NCBI GenBank assembly: GCA_002841395.1
Contig: PGZM01000005.1
Coordinates: 1 to 64,000 of the forward strand
Reading direction: 5' to 3'
Source of the DNA: Firmicutes bacterium HGW-Firmicutes-9
Lineage (GTDB): Bacteria > Bacillota > Clostridia > Christensenellales > CAG-138
DNA length: 64,000 nt
The notes below the pieces were generated by a model. It was not told where the DNA came from and did no database searches. It saw only the letters and a program-made list of their open reading frames with translations. Each line of letters begins with the position of its first letter. The first letter of the stretch is position 1. This document shows positions 9,372 through 19,248 of this stretch, piece by piece. The position numbers and the translations under genes were made by a program.

Positions 9372-10472
9372 ATGAGAAAGATTTTGTCCGTCGGCATGGC
9401 GACCCTGGCGTCTATCCTGCTGATTTTTATCGTGCTGTTTACTTCGATCGGGTTCGTCATCAACGACGAGACGTTCGTGAACAACGAGTTTACCAAGCTC
9501 GCCATCGGTCCCAAGATGGGCATGACCAACACAGACCTTGTGACCTCCTTTAACCGCCTTGTGGATTATATGGAGGGCGACGCACCGGACATCAATGTCA
9601 CCGTCACCATCGACGGGGAAGCAAAGCAGATGTTCGACTATCCGCAGGAAGTCGAGCACATGGCGGATGTGCAGAAGATCTACACATCGATTGCGTCCTA
9701 TCGGGACGTCGGCGTGCTTGTAATGCTCATCCTGTTCCTGTTCGCGGCGGTTATCAACTTCCGTAAAGCGCCGCAGTATATCGCGCAGGGGTATCTGTCC
9801 GGTTCGTTTGTGTTTCTGCTGATCTTCGGGTTTTTGGGCACGTGGGCCGCGCTTGACTTCTCCAATTTCTGGACGTTTTTCCACCAGATGCTCTTCTGGA
9901 ATGACCTCTGGCTCTTTGACGGCACGCAGAGCCGCATGATCAATATGCTGCCGGAGCAGATCTTTGCGGACATCATCGCGCAGATCGGCCTGTATGCCGG
10001 CGCCGTGATTTTCGCGCTGATCGCGCTGAGCGTTGTCGCGCTTGTGCTCTCCTCGGAGGGATACAAACGCCGCAAAGCGATTGCGCTTTCGCGCAAAAAG
10101 GCGCGTGACAACGCAAACACCACGCGCAAAAAAGCGCGGGACGACGCGCGCAAGACACTGGAAGAAGAGAAGAAACTTGCTGAAAAGCGCGCACGCATCG
10201 CGGCGGCAAAGGCGAGAAAAGCTGCTGCTGCGGAAGCATCCGCACAGGAAGCGGCGCAGGAAGCGGAACAGGAGCGTCTTCGCGAAGAAAAGCGCGCGAG
10301 GAAACGGGCAGCAGCAGAAGCAGCTGCGCAAGCGCCTGCACCTGCCGCCCCGCGTGAAGCGCGCCCGCAGCGTGAGCCGTCGGCAAGACCTGCAAGGAGC
10401 GAACGCCCCGCGGAGAAACCCGCGAAGAAAAAGAAGAACGTACACGACGACACCGGGTTTTTGGACGATTGA
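9372..10472 (+). CDS. TIGR01906/DUF1461-like integral membrane protein with long Ala/Arg/Glu-rich C-terminal tail
   Basis: Start MRKILSVGMATLASIL inside ORF 9240..10472; multiple TM segments; QMLFWNDLWLFDGTQSRMINMLPEQIF; charged tail. Confidence 0.7.
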   Translation: MRKILSVGMATLASILLIFIVLFTSIGFVINDETFVNNEFTKLAIGPKMGMTNTDLVTSFNRLVDYMEGDAPDINVTVTIDGEAKQMFDYPQEVEHMADVQKIYTSIASYRDVGVLVMLILFLFAAVINFRKAPQYIAQGYLSGSFVFLLIFGFLGTWAALDFSNFWTFFHQMLFWNDLWLFDGTQSRMINMLPEQIFADIIAQIGLYAGAVIFALIALSVVALVLSSEGYKRRKAIALSRKKARDNANTTRKKARDDARKTLEEEKKLAEKRARIAAAKARKAAAAEASAQEAAQEAEQERLREEKRARKRAAAEAAAQAPAPAAPREARPQREPSARPARSERPAEKPAKKKKNVHDDTGFLDD

Positions 10473-10562
10473 TTTTTGGTTTTTACGGCTGCGCCGCAGG
10501 CCGAATCATTTTAATATTCTGAAGGGATCGGTTTATCCCGCAAAAGTTTTTGGTATTTAGAC

Positions 10563-11648
10563 ATGACGAACTACGAACGCGCCGTCGCGGAAAAGCTGGA
10601 GAAGATTCAGCAGAAACCGCATGTGCGCATCCTCGCAATTGAAACGTCCTGCGACGAAACCGCAGCCGCCGTGGTCGAAAACGGACGGCAGGTTTTGAGC
10701 AACGCTGTTCACACGCAGATTCCGCTGCACGTGCCGTTCGGCGGCGTGGTGCCGGAGATTGCTTCGCGCAGCCACGTGCAGAAGATCGGTGCGGTCGTGC
10801 GCCTTGCGCTGGAGCAGGCGAATCTTTCACTTGCAGAGTTGGACGCCATCGCCGTGACCAACGGGCCGGGGCTCGTCGGCGCGCTGTTGGTGGGCTTGAG
10901 CTATGCAAAAGGTCTTGCGTACGCTGCGGGGCTTCCATTTCTCGGCGTGAACCACATCGCCTCGCACATTGCGGCAAACTACCTGAGCTATCCGGAGTTG
11001 GAGCCGCCGTTTACGTGCCTCGTCGCGTCCGGCGGGCACAGCCATATCATCCTCGTGGAGGACTATGACCGCTATCGCCTAATCGGGCGCACGCGGGACG
11101 ACGCGGCAGGCGAAGCATTTGACAAGGTCGCGCGCGTGCTGGGACTCAGCTATCCCGGCGGGCCGAATCTGGAAAAACTTGCACGGGAGGGCGATCCGAC
11201 CCGCTATCGTTTCCGCTCCGCGTTTAACGAAGGCGAAGGGTACGATTTCAGCTTTTCCGGCATCAAGACCGCCGTGGTTAACCGCCTCCATAACGCCGAA
11301 CAAGCAGGAGAAGTCATCGACCGCGCGGACCTCGCGGCATCGTTTCAAAAGACGGTGGTGGATATCCTCGCGGAGAAATCCGTCCGTGCGGCACGATCGC
11401 AGGAAGGTGAAGCGGGCACAAAGCTCGCGCTCGCGGGCGGCGTTTCGGCAAACCGTGCCCTGCGGGAGGCGATGGAAACGCGTGCGAAAGCCGCCGGCAT
11501 CACATTCTATTGTCCCGATTTCAAATATTGCACCGACAACGCCGCAATGGTCGGCAGCGCAGCCTACGGTAAACTCCTGCGCGGGCAGACAGACGGGCTC
11601 TCGCTCAACGCCGTGCCATATCTTTCGATTGAGGACGATAGGAAGTAG
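10563..11648 (+). CDS. tsaD: tRNA N6-adenosine threonylcarbamoyltransferase
   Basis: ILAIETSCDETAAAVV, GGVVPEIASRSH, NGPGLVGALLVG, GVNHIASHI, ASGGHSHI motifs. Confidence 0.97.
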   Translation: MTNYERAVAEKLEKIQQKPHVRILAIETSCDETAAAVVENGRQVLSNAVHTQIPLHVPFGGVVPEIASRSHVQKIGAVVRLALEQANLSLAELDAIAVTNGPGLVGALLVGLSYAKGLAYAAGLPFLGVNHIASHIAANYLSYPELEPPFTCLVASGGHSHIILVEDYDRYRLIGRTRDDAAGEAFDKVARVLGLSYPGGPNLEKLAREGDPTRYRFRSAFNEGEGYDFSFSGIKTAVVNRLHNAEQAGEVIDRADLAASFQKTVVDILAEKSVRAARSQEGEAGTKLALAGGVSANRALREAMETRAKAAGITFYCPDFKYCTDNAAMVGSAAYGKLLRGQTDGLSLNAVPYLSIEDDRK

Positions 11649-11990
11649 CAGCTATGACGGCCGAACAAACAGAATCACTTTTGATACGCGGGAGACCGCG
11701 TATTTTTTTAGCAAACGGTTAATCAAACGCCGTTCGCGTAACATTGCAACAACAGCACACGGATTTCCCGCAGATCCCGGTTGCGCTCTGGTGGGGAAAA
11801 GCATGTAAAAAAACATAGTTGTTTTGGTAAAATACGCAGCGGATTTACTTGTTACGGCGTAGTTTTGCATGCGCAAACTGCAAAAACGCGAGGACATAGT
11901 TACGCCATAATTGCATATCGAATGAGTGCCGCAGGGTTCATTTTTACAATTTCTTTCCACAGTCAAGTCGCCGTATTCAACGCGGAAAGT

Positions 11991-12061
11991 GTGGAAAACC
12001 ATTAAAAAACGCGCAATCAAGCGGCTCTCTCTGTGGATAAGTATGTGGATGGTGTGGATAG
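11991..12061. promoter_or_regulatory. Cluster of DnaA-box-like 9-mers
   Basis: TGTGGAAAA (11991), TGTGGATAA (12032, exact complement of TTATCCACA), TGTGGATGG (12044), TGTGGATAG (12053), all same orientation. Confidence 0.5.
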
Positions 12062-12304
12062 AACCGTGAATATACACCAAAAAGCGAAGAATATCTATAC
12101 AAGTGCTTTTTACGGATAAAAGCGTCTGCTTGCATGCCAAACATGCCGCAATTGCAAAACGAAGCGACACAATGTCAGTTTTGCGCGCTTTGTTCCGTGG
12201 TAGCTCGTGACCGCAACTACGCGGCCAAACCGTAACATGCACGGCTGTATTCACACGAGAAAAAGCATCATGTAATTTCCCGTCAAGTAACACGATAAAA
12301 TAAC

Positions 12305-12334
12305 AACAAAAACGCCCGCTTTCGCGGGCGCAGC
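12305..12334 (-). terminator. Terminator of the minus-strand VTT gene
   Basis: cgcccgctttcgcgggcg hairpin; T-run on minus strand. Confidence 0.75.
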
Positions 12335-12357
12335 AGATGATTCACTCTGATTTTGTG

Positions 12358-13149
12358 TCACTCGTTCGGTTCCTGACTGTTGGCAGGTTCCTCTACCGGA
12401 TGCTCTGCTAGCGGCTGGCTTGCAAATTCCTGCGCGGCGTGCTCGAGCATGCGCTTTTGATGCAGACGCCTGTAGAGCAGAATGCCGACGCAGGAGACGA
12501 CGGCGGTTGCCACAAACACGCCGATGGCAAGTCCGTATCGTTCCAGTCCGAGCGCGTTGCCGCTGATGGTGCTTGTCACGACGGACGGAATCCGCGCAAT
12601 GCTCGTGAGCAGTACCCACGGTAGCAGGCGGATTTTGGTCAACCCCGCGACATACGAGAGCAGATCCTTCGGCGTGCCGGGAATCAAAAAGAGGATAAAC
12701 GCCGTTGCATTGAGGGCCTTTTCGTTGTTGAGGTATTTGACCGAATCGATCTTTTCACGCGGGAAGAATACCTCGACTGCCTTGACGCCGATTTTGCGCA
12801 CAAACAGGAATACGATCGTGGTACCGATCACGAGCCCCAGCCAGTCAAGCAACGTGCCCCAGACCGCGCCGAACGCGTAACCCGCGGCGATCTCCAGCGG
12901 CTCCGCCGGTATAAACGCGATGATGACCTGTAACACGACGACGCCGACAAAGATCACACGTCCCCAGAAACCGCGCTCCTCTACCCATAGCCGGAAAGAA
13001 GCGGGGTCGCCGAGTGTCTTGATGATCGGGCCGCCGACGAATATCGTCAGCAGCACGAGTACGATAAAAAACGCCGCGATCGAGGCGATAGCGGCGATCT
13101 TTTGCCCTTTGGTGGAGGGGCCTTTTTCAATAGAAACCTTGTTTTGCAT
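12358..13149 (-). CDS. TVP38/TMEM64 (VTT/DedA-like) family membrane protein
   Basis: Start taken at MQNKVSIEKGPS; multiple TMs; AFIPAEPLEIAAGYAFGAVWGTLLDWLGLVIGTTIVFL, LFLIPGTPKDLLSYVAGLT. Confidence 0.85.
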   Translation of the reverse strand: MQNKVSIEKGPSTKGQKIAAIASIAAFFIVLVLLTIFVGGPIIKTLGDPASFRLWVEERGFWGRVIFVGVVVLQVIIAFIPAEPLEIAAGYAFGAVWGTLLDWLGLVIGTTIVFLFVRKIGVKAVEVFFPREKIDSVKYLNNEKALNATAFILFLIPGTPKDLLSYVAGLTKIRLLPWVLLTSIARIPSVVTSTISGNALGLERYGLAIGVFVATAVVSCVGILLYRRLHQKRMLEHAAQEFASQPLAEHPVEEPANSQEPNE

Positions 13150-13321
13150 AGTCAGATTATAGCCGAATCGCGCAGCAAAAACCATCCGACGATGGCAACT
13201 TTTTTGTGAATCAAACTGAACAATTTTACACGATGTTACAATTCCGTCCTTTATGCACAAAATTGCCCCAAACAGGAAGATAGTGCTTTCCAAATAGTGC
13301 AAAACCCGATAGAATACGCGC

Positions 13322-14509
13322 ATGGCTACTATACTGCTTGTCATCATCTATCTTGCGTTCATCAGCCTCGGCCTGCCGGACTCCATGCTCGGCGCGGCGT
13401 GGCCTGTTGCCTACGCGCAGCTTGGCGCGCCCGTTTCTTATGCGGGCTTTGTTTCGATCGCGATCACCGTTGGCACGGTGATCTCTAGCCTCGTCTCCGT
13501 CCGCGTAATCCGCAAGTTCGGCACGGGCTGCGTGACGGCGGCGTGCGTTCTGCTCACCGCGAGCGCGCTGCTGGCGATCTCGTTTACCAAGAGCTTTGTG
13601 GTGCTGATGCTGCTCGCGATTCCGCTTGGTCTCGGCGGCGGCGCAATCGATGCCGCGCTGAACAACTATGTGGCGCTGCACTACAAGGCGAGCCACATGA
13701 GCTTTCTGCATAGCTTCTGGGGTGTGGGTGCGACCATCAGCCCGCTGATCATGTCGCAGTTCCTCAAGCAGAACGGCTACTGGCAGGGCGGCTATCGCTT
13801 TGTCTCGATCATTCAGCTTTCGCTCGCGTTGGTGATGTTCCTAACCCTGCCGCTCTGGCGACGCGTGTCGCATGCCAAGCCGGACGAGTTAATTGAGGAT
13901 CACATCGAGATCGACAACCGCGCGGCGATCAAGAAACGCGGCGCGTTCATGGCCGTGCTGTCGTTTTTCTTCTACTGCGCGGGCGAATCCAGCGTCGGCC
14001 TCTGGGCTGCGACGTATTATGTGACCGTGCGTGGGGTAGCCCCGAGCATCGCCGCGACGTGGGGTTCGCTGTTTTACTTCGGCATCATGGGTGGGCGCAT
14101 GATCTCCGGCCTTTTAGCCATGCGCGTCAAGGAGCGTACGCTGATCAATGTGGGGCTGATCGTCGCCGTGTTCGGCGCGCTGTTGATGATCCTGCCGCTG
14201 CCGCAGTTCTTTTCACTCGCGGGACTCCTGCTCTTCGGCCTTGGCTGCGCGCCGGTGTTCCCGAACCTGATCCACATCACGCCGCAGCGCTTCGGCAAAA
14301 ACTATTCTCAGGCGATCATCGGCCTTCAGATGGCGTCCGCCTATGTGGGCGCAACACTGATGCCGCCGATCGTCGGCTGGATCGGTCAGGCAATCGGGTT
14401 CTCGGGTCTTCCGTACTACCTGCTCGCCTGCCTTGCGCTCTTGTATATGACCATTATCGTTTGCAACCGCAAGACGGGGTTTGGTTTGGCGAAAGAAGAA
14501 GCAGCATAG
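13322..14509 (+). CDS. MFS transporter
   Basis: ~12 hydrophobic segments; FISLGLPDSMLGAAWPVAY, HSFWGVGATISPLI. Confidence 0.9.
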   Translation: MATILLVIIYLAFISLGLPDSMLGAAWPVAYAQLGAPVSYAGFVSIAITVGTVISSLVSVRVIRKFGTGCVTAACVLLTASALLAISFTKSFVVLMLLAIPLGLGGGAIDAALNNYVALHYKASHMSFLHSFWGVGATISPLIMSQFLKQNGYWQGGYRFVSIIQLSLALVMFLTLPLWRRVSHAKPDELIEDHIEIDNRAAIKKRGAFMAVLSFFFYCAGESSVGLWAATYYVTVRGVAPSIAATWGSLFYFGIMGGRMISGLLAMRVKERTLINVGLIVAVFGALLMILPLPQFFSLAGLLLFGLGCAPVFPNLIHITPQRFGKNYSQAIIGLQMASAYVGATLMPPIVGWIGQAIGFSGLPYYLLACLALLYMTIIVCNRKTGFGLAKEEAA

Positions 14510-14530
14510 ATTATCCAACTCAAGACAAAC

Positions 14531-14563
14531 AAACGGCGCGGATTCCTCCGCGCCGTTTTTGTG
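14531..14563. terminator. Bidirectional terminator between convergent MFS and leuS genes
   Basis: aaacggcgcgg-attcct-ccgcgccgttttt. Confidence 0.85.
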
Positions 14564-14577
14564 TTTCTTGTGTGTTG

Positions 14578-16992
14578 TTAGCTGACTACGATATTGACGA
14601 TGTTTTTGACCACGATGACCTTGCGCACCGTCTTGCCCTCCAGATGGGGCTTGATCTCTTCGCTGGCGAGTGCCGCGGCTTCCACCTCGTCCTTGCTCAG
14701 CGTGGCAGGCAGCGTGACTCTGCCGCGCACCTTGCCGTTGACCTGGATGCCGTATTCCACGGCGTCCTCAACCAGCGCGCTCTCGTCATACACGGGCCAC
14801 TGTTGCTCGTTGAGTGGGGCATAACCCAGCGCCTCGTTGATTTCCTCGCTGATGTGCGGGGCAACGGGAGCAAGCAGGATTGCCAGCGTGTGCAGCTCGT
14901 CTTTTGTGAGCTGGCCGCGCGCGTAGAAATCGTTCGTCAGCGCCATCATCGCCGCAATCGCGGTGTTGAACTTCATGCGCTCGTAGTCTTCGCCGACCTT
15001 CTTGATGGTGGCGTGGACTTTCTTTTTCATCTCGGCGTCGGTGTCACCTTCACCCTGCACCATATCCTGCAGTGCCCAGACGCGGTCGAGGAAACGGCGG
15101 CAGCCGCGCGTGCCCTGTTCGTTCCACGGGATCGGCTGGTCAAACGCACCCATGAACATGATGTAGGTGCGGAAGCTGTCCGCGCCATACGACGGGATAT
15201 AGTCGTCGGGATTGACCACGTTGCCGCGGGATTTGCTCATCTTCTCGCCGTTGCTGCCGAGCACCATGCCGTGGCTGGTGCGCTTCATATACGGTTCGCT
15301 CGTGGGTACGAGACCGAGGTCGAAGAGGAACTTGTGCCAGAAGCGGGAGTACAGCAGATGCAGCGTCGTGTGCTCCATGCCGCCGTTATACCAGTCAACC
15401 GGCGTCCAATAGTCCAGCGCCTCTTTGGAGGCGAACTCTTTTTCATTGTGCGCGTCGGTATAGCGCAGGAAATACCAGCTGGAACCCGCCCAGTTGGGCA
15501 TGGTGTCCGCTTCGCGTGTGGCTTCGCCGCCGCACTTGGGGCAGGTGGTGTGGAGCCAGTCTTTCGCGCGGGCAAGACAGCTGCTGCCGTCGTCCGTCGG
15601 CGAAAAATCGTCCAGCATCGGCAGCTCCAGCGGGAGCTGATCGTAGGGGATCGGCACCCAGCCGCAGGTTTCACAATAGACCAGCGGGATGGGTTCGCCC
15701 CAGTAACGTTGGCGCGAGAAGACCCAGTCGCGGAGCTTGAAGTTCACCTTGCGTTCGCCGATGCCCTCTTTGACGAGCCAGTCGATGATCGCGGGAATAG
15801 CCTTGTCCACGTCCATGCCGTCGAGGAAGCCGGAGTTGACCATCTTTCCCTTGGCGCAGTCGGTATATGCTTCTTCTTCAATGCAGCCGCCCGAGACGAC
15901 CTCGATGATCGGAAGCCCGAACACCTTGGCGAATTCGTAATCGCGCTCATCGTGACCCGGAACCGCCATGATCGCGCCGGTGCCGTAGCCCATGAGGACG
16001 TAGTCGCTCGTCCAGATCGGGATTTCCTTGCCGTTGACGGGGTTGACGGCGTAGATGCCTTCCAGCGGAACGCCGGTCTTGTCCTTGGCGAGCTCGCTGC
16101 GCTCAAAATCGCTCTTGATTGCGGCGGCCTTCTGATAGGCGTGCACGGCTTCGATGTTCGTGATACGGTCATGATACGCTTCGATCATCGGATGCTCCGG
16201 TGAGACGACCATGTAGGTCGCGCCAAAGAGCGTGTCCGGTCGCGTGGTGAAGACGGTGAGCTTTTCGTCCGTGCCCTTGATCGGGAAGTTGACGAGCGCG
16301 CCTTCGCTGCGGCCGATCCAGTTGATCTGCTGCGCTTTGATCTTCTCGAGATAGTCCACGGTGTCGAGGTCGTCGATCAGCCGCTGAGCATACGCCGTGA
16401 TCTTCAGCATCCACTGGGAGCGCACCATGCGCACCACTTCGCCGCCGCAGCGTTCGCAAACGCCGTCGACCACCTCTTCGTTGGCGAGGCCGACTTTGCA
16501 ACTCGTGCAGAAGTTGATCGGGATCTCCGCCTTGTAGGCAAGCCCCTGTTCAAAGAACTTGAGGAAAATCCACTGCGTCCATTTATAATAGTCGGGGTCA
16601 GAGGTGTTGACCTCGCGGGAATAGTCAAACGAATAGCCGAGCCGCTGGAGCTGGCTGCGGAAACGGATGATGTTGTCGTGCGTGACCTTCGCGGGGTGAA
16701 TGCCGGTCTTGATGGCATAGTTCTCCGTCGGAAGTCCGAATGCGTCGTAGCCGATGGGATAAAGCACGTTGTAGCCTTCGAGTCGGCGTTTGCGCGCGAT
16801 GACGTCCATGGCGGTAAAAGGCCGCGGATGGCCGACGTGCAGACCCTGCCCGGACGGGTAGGGAAACTCGATCATCGGGAAATATTTGGGTTTTTCCGAG
16901 CCGGTGACGGCTTCAAAACAACCGCTGTCCGCCCAGATTTTCTGCCACTTGGCTTCGATTGCCTGTGGGTCGTATCGCTCCTGCATGAACAA
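14578..16992 (-). CDS. leuS: Leucyl-tRNA synthetase
   Basis: PYPSGQGLHVGHPRPFTAMDV (HIGH-type), KMSKSRGNVVNPDD (KMSKS), full length 804 aa. Confidence 0.98.
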   Translation of the reverse strand: MFMQERYDPQAIEAKWQKIWADSGCFEAVTGSEKPKYFPMIEFPYPSGQGLHVGHPRPFTAMDVIARKRRLEGYNVLYPIGYDAFGLPTENYAIKTGIHPAKVTHDNIIRFRSQLQRLGYSFDYSREVNTSDPDYYKWTQWIFLKFFEQGLAYKAEIPINFCTSCKVGLANEEVVDGVCERCGGEVVRMVRSQWMLKITAYAQRLIDDLDTVDYLEKIKAQQINWIGRSEGALVNFPIKGTDEKLTVFTTRPDTLFGATYMVVSPEHPMIEAYHDRITNIEAVHAYQKAAAIKSDFERSELAKDKTGVPLEGIYAVNPVNGKEIPIWTSDYVLMGYGTGAIMAVPGHDERDYEFAKVFGLPIIEVVSGGCIEEEAYTDCAKGKMVNSGFLDGMDVDKAIPAIIDWLVKEGIGERKVNFKLRDWVFSRQRYWGEPIPLVYCETCGWVPIPYDQLPLELPMLDDFSPTDDGSSCLARAKDWLHTTCPKCGGEATREADTMPNWAGSSWYFLRYTDAHNEKEFASKEALDYWTPVDWYNGGMEHTTLHLLYSRFWHKFLFDLGLVPTSEPYMKRTSHGMVLGSNGEKMSKSRGNVVNPDDYIPSYGADSFRTYIMFMGAFDQPIPWNEQGTRGCRRFLDRVWALQDMVQGEGDTDAEMKKKVHATIKKVGEDYERMKFNTAIAAMMALTNDFYARGQLTKDELHTLAILLAPVAPHISEEINEALGYAPLNEQQWPVYDESALVEDAVEYGIQVNGKVRGRVTLPATLSKDEVEAAALASEEIKPHLEGKTVRKVIVVKNIVNIVVS

Positions 16993-17212
16993 AATCCTCC
17001 AAAGTATCCTAAATATGTAGGATATCCTCTTTGGGTTGGTTTGTCAATTCTTGGGACGGGAGTAAGCCCTTTCGGATTGCGCATTCTTTGCGCGTTTTCA
17101 ATAGTTGAAACCGAACTGTAGTTATTGTATGATCAGCTAGAAACAGTTTTTGCACCGATTTAATCTGTTTTGTTAAAAATGAAGAGAAACCAAAGTTTTT
17201 AATGAGGTGTTT

Positions 17213-17662
17213 ATGACTAACGAAGTTGCAATATATTTGAAACTTCTGCTGAAGATTGGTTTTCACGATAAGTATTTTCAATATTTAGAAAGAATTTTAA
17301 GTGAAGAACCTAAATTATCTGGTATTTTGCAGGAACTTTCCTTCTGTGGTCAAGATGTGAACAAAGCCATTTCTTGCTTATTGAAGCACACGTATTGTGA
17401 GATTATAAATTACGACATTGTTGCCTCAATGATACTTGAGGATTTTAAAGAACTGTATTTAAGCAAGCAAATATCGATGCAAGATTTAATAATTGCGATG
17501 CATATAGTGGCGATCGATTCGGAGCAGGAGCAAGTACAGCCATGGCGAACAATGGAGAAACTATACTTTGATTATGATGACGGGTTAGAAGAAATGTACC
17601 CAAATGACTTTATTGAAGAACTACTAGCAGACTTTCTTTTAAATAGTGAATTGATGGAGTAA
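17213..17662 (+). CDS. Hypothetical protein (possibly DUF2247/immunity-like), AT-rich
   Basis: MTNEVAIYLKLLLKIGFHDKYFQYLERILSEEPKLSG...; base composition much more AT-rich than its neighbours. Confidence 0.55.
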   Translation: MTNEVAIYLKLLLKIGFHDKYFQYLERILSEEPKLSGILQELSFCGQDVNKAISCLLKHTYCEIINYDIVASMILEDFKELYLSKQISMQDLIIAMHIVAIDSEQEQVQPWRTMEKLYFDYDDGLEEMYPNDFIEELLADFLLNSELME

Positions 17663-17870
17663 TTGCTGTGTTATAAAAGAGATGTCATCTTTCTCTACTT
17701 CATAGATCGCCCGCCCCGATCTTCACAAACGGCGTTAGCTCCCCTCGCTTTACGCCACATAAAAATCGTGATACAATTTGTCCGTCCAAAGGGGTTGCGG
17801 GCGATGGTCGTCCAAAGCCTTACCGCGGGCAAGAAATCGTACAAAATAATCATTATTAGGAGGAGCAATT

Positions 17871-18218
17871 ATGGAACAATATACAGCGCCGTTGACTCCT
17901 GAACAGCAATCTCACAACAAGTCTTCCGTCACCGCGATGGTGCTCGGCATCATCAGCCTGGTCGTGACCTGGTTCCCGATCATCGGGCTTGTGCTCGCCA
18001 TCATCGGACTTACCATGAGCCGCTCCAACCGCAAGTTTGCGGAAGCGCACGGCTTCAAGGAAAACAGCATGAACACCGCGGGCTATGTCACAAGCCTCGT
18101 CGGCCTGATCCTCGGCATCATCACGATCGTCGTGACCGTGCTCGTGATCGCATTTGGGTTCGTCGTGCTGGCCGGCGTTATTCAGTACACCGACATGCCG
18201 CGCATGTTCTATTGGTGA
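17871..18218 (+). CDS. DUF4190-like small membrane protein
   Basis: aggaggagc RBS; two TM segments with NKSSVTAMVLGIISLVVTWFPIIGLVLAIIGLTMSRSNRK. Confidence 0.75.
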   Translation: MEQYTAPLTPEQQSHNKSSVTAMVLGIISLVVTWFPIIGLVLAIIGLTMSRSNRKFAEAHGFKENSMNTAGYVTSLVGLILGIITIVVTVLVIAFGFVVLAGVIQYTDMPRMFYW

Positions 18219-18275
18219 TGCAGCCGGAGGGCAACCCCCTCCGCATTCCAACTTTTCTGATTGTTTAGGAGTTTT

Positions 18276-19187
18276 ATGTTACCTTCTTTTCAGGCCTTCG
18301 GGCTGACCATTCCCATGTATGGCGTGATGTCCGCTGTCGGCATGCTTGCGGCGTTCGTCCTTCTCGGCTTCACCAGAAAGCACACCCGCTTTTCGGAAGA
18401 TCAGGCGCTCTCCGCCGCGATCTGGGCGATTCTGGCGGGCTTCATCGGCGCAAAGGTGCTCTACTGGCTGGTGGAGATTGACCAGATCATCGCGGATCCT
18501 TCCTACCTGATTCACACCCTGCGCGAAGGCTTTGTGTTCTACGGCGCGCTGATCGGCGGTCTTGCGGGCGTTGCGATCTATTCGCTGATCCGCAAACTCC
18601 CGTTCTTCTCGCTGACGGACTATTTCATCCCCGCGCTGGTGATCGGTCATGCGTTCGGACGCATCGGCTGCGTGTTCGCTGGCTGCTGCTACGGCATGGA
18701 ATGCGAATCTCCGATTTCGATCGTCTTCCCGGCGGGAAGCGCGGCGCCTGCGGGCATCCCGCTGCTGCCGACGCAGATCATGGAGAGCGTGTTCCTCTTC
18801 CTGTTGTGCGCGTTCCTCGTCTGGCGGCTCGCCAAGCAAAAACCGTTTGGCACCGTCTCCGGTTGGTACATGGTGCTCTACGGCGCGTGGCGCTTTGGCA
18901 TCGAGTTCTTCCGCAATGACGACCGCGGTGCAGTCGGCGTATTGTCCACGAGCCAGTTCATCAGCATCTTCGTGCTGCTTGGCGGCGTGGCGCTGTTGCT
19001 GCTCGTCAAGTTCGGCGTGCTGAAGAAGACTGTGCTCGATCTGCCGATTCCGGTAGAAGAGGAACCGAAGAAGAAAAAGAAAGACAAAGTTGAGGCTTCC
19101 GAAGAACCCGTAAAGGCGGAAGAAGAAGCCAAGCCGGAAGAGATTTCCGAAGAAAAGCCGGAAGCAAAACCGGAAGAAAAAGAGTAA
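18276..19187 (+). CDS. lgt: Prolipoprotein diacylglyceryl transferase, with Lys/Glu-rich C-terminal extension
   Basis: Multi-TM; HAFGRIGCVFAGCCYG signature; acidic/basic tail EEPKKKKKDKVEASEEPVKAEEE. Confidence 0.93.
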   Translation: MLPSFQAFGLTIPMYGVMSAVGMLAAFVLLGFTRKHTRFSEDQALSAAIWAILAGFIGAKVLYWLVEIDQIIADPSYLIHTLREGFVFYGALIGGLAGVAIYSLIRKLPFFSLTDYFIPALVIGHAFGRIGCVFAGCCYGMECESPISIVFPAGSAAPAGIPLLPTQIMESVFLFLLCAFLVWRLAKQKPFGTVSGWYMVLYGAWRFGIEFFRNDDRGAVGVLSTSQFISIFVLLGGVALLLLVKFGVLKKTVLDLPIPVEEEPKKKKKDKVEASEEPVKAEEEAKPEEISEEKPEAKPEEKE

Positions 19188-19200
19188 ACGCAAGTAACAA

Positions 19201-19233
19201 AAAGAACCGCCGGAAACGGCGGTTCTTTTGTTA
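19201..19233 (+). terminator. Terminator after lgt
   Basis: aaagaaccgcc-ggaaac-ggcggttcttttg. Confidence 0.85.
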
Positions 19234-19248
19234 TAAACGTTGCTGCGT

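Noticed and set aside
9162-10445. 427-aa minus-strand ORF
   Set aside because: Antisense to the DUF1461-like gene; composition-driven low-complexity Arg-rich translation.
11652-12293. 213-aa minus-strand ORF in the tsaD-VTT gap
   Set aside because: No RBS or family motif, irregular composition; overlaps DnaA-like boxes; treated as noncoding.
14059-16203. 714-aa plus-strand ORF
   Set aside because: Lies antisense to leuS and out of frame with the MFS gene; a by-product of GC-rich codon bias.
16993-17200. T-box leader upstream of leuS
   Set aside because: No T-box core (tggNaccgcg-type) or specifier/antiterminator pattern seen on the minus strand.
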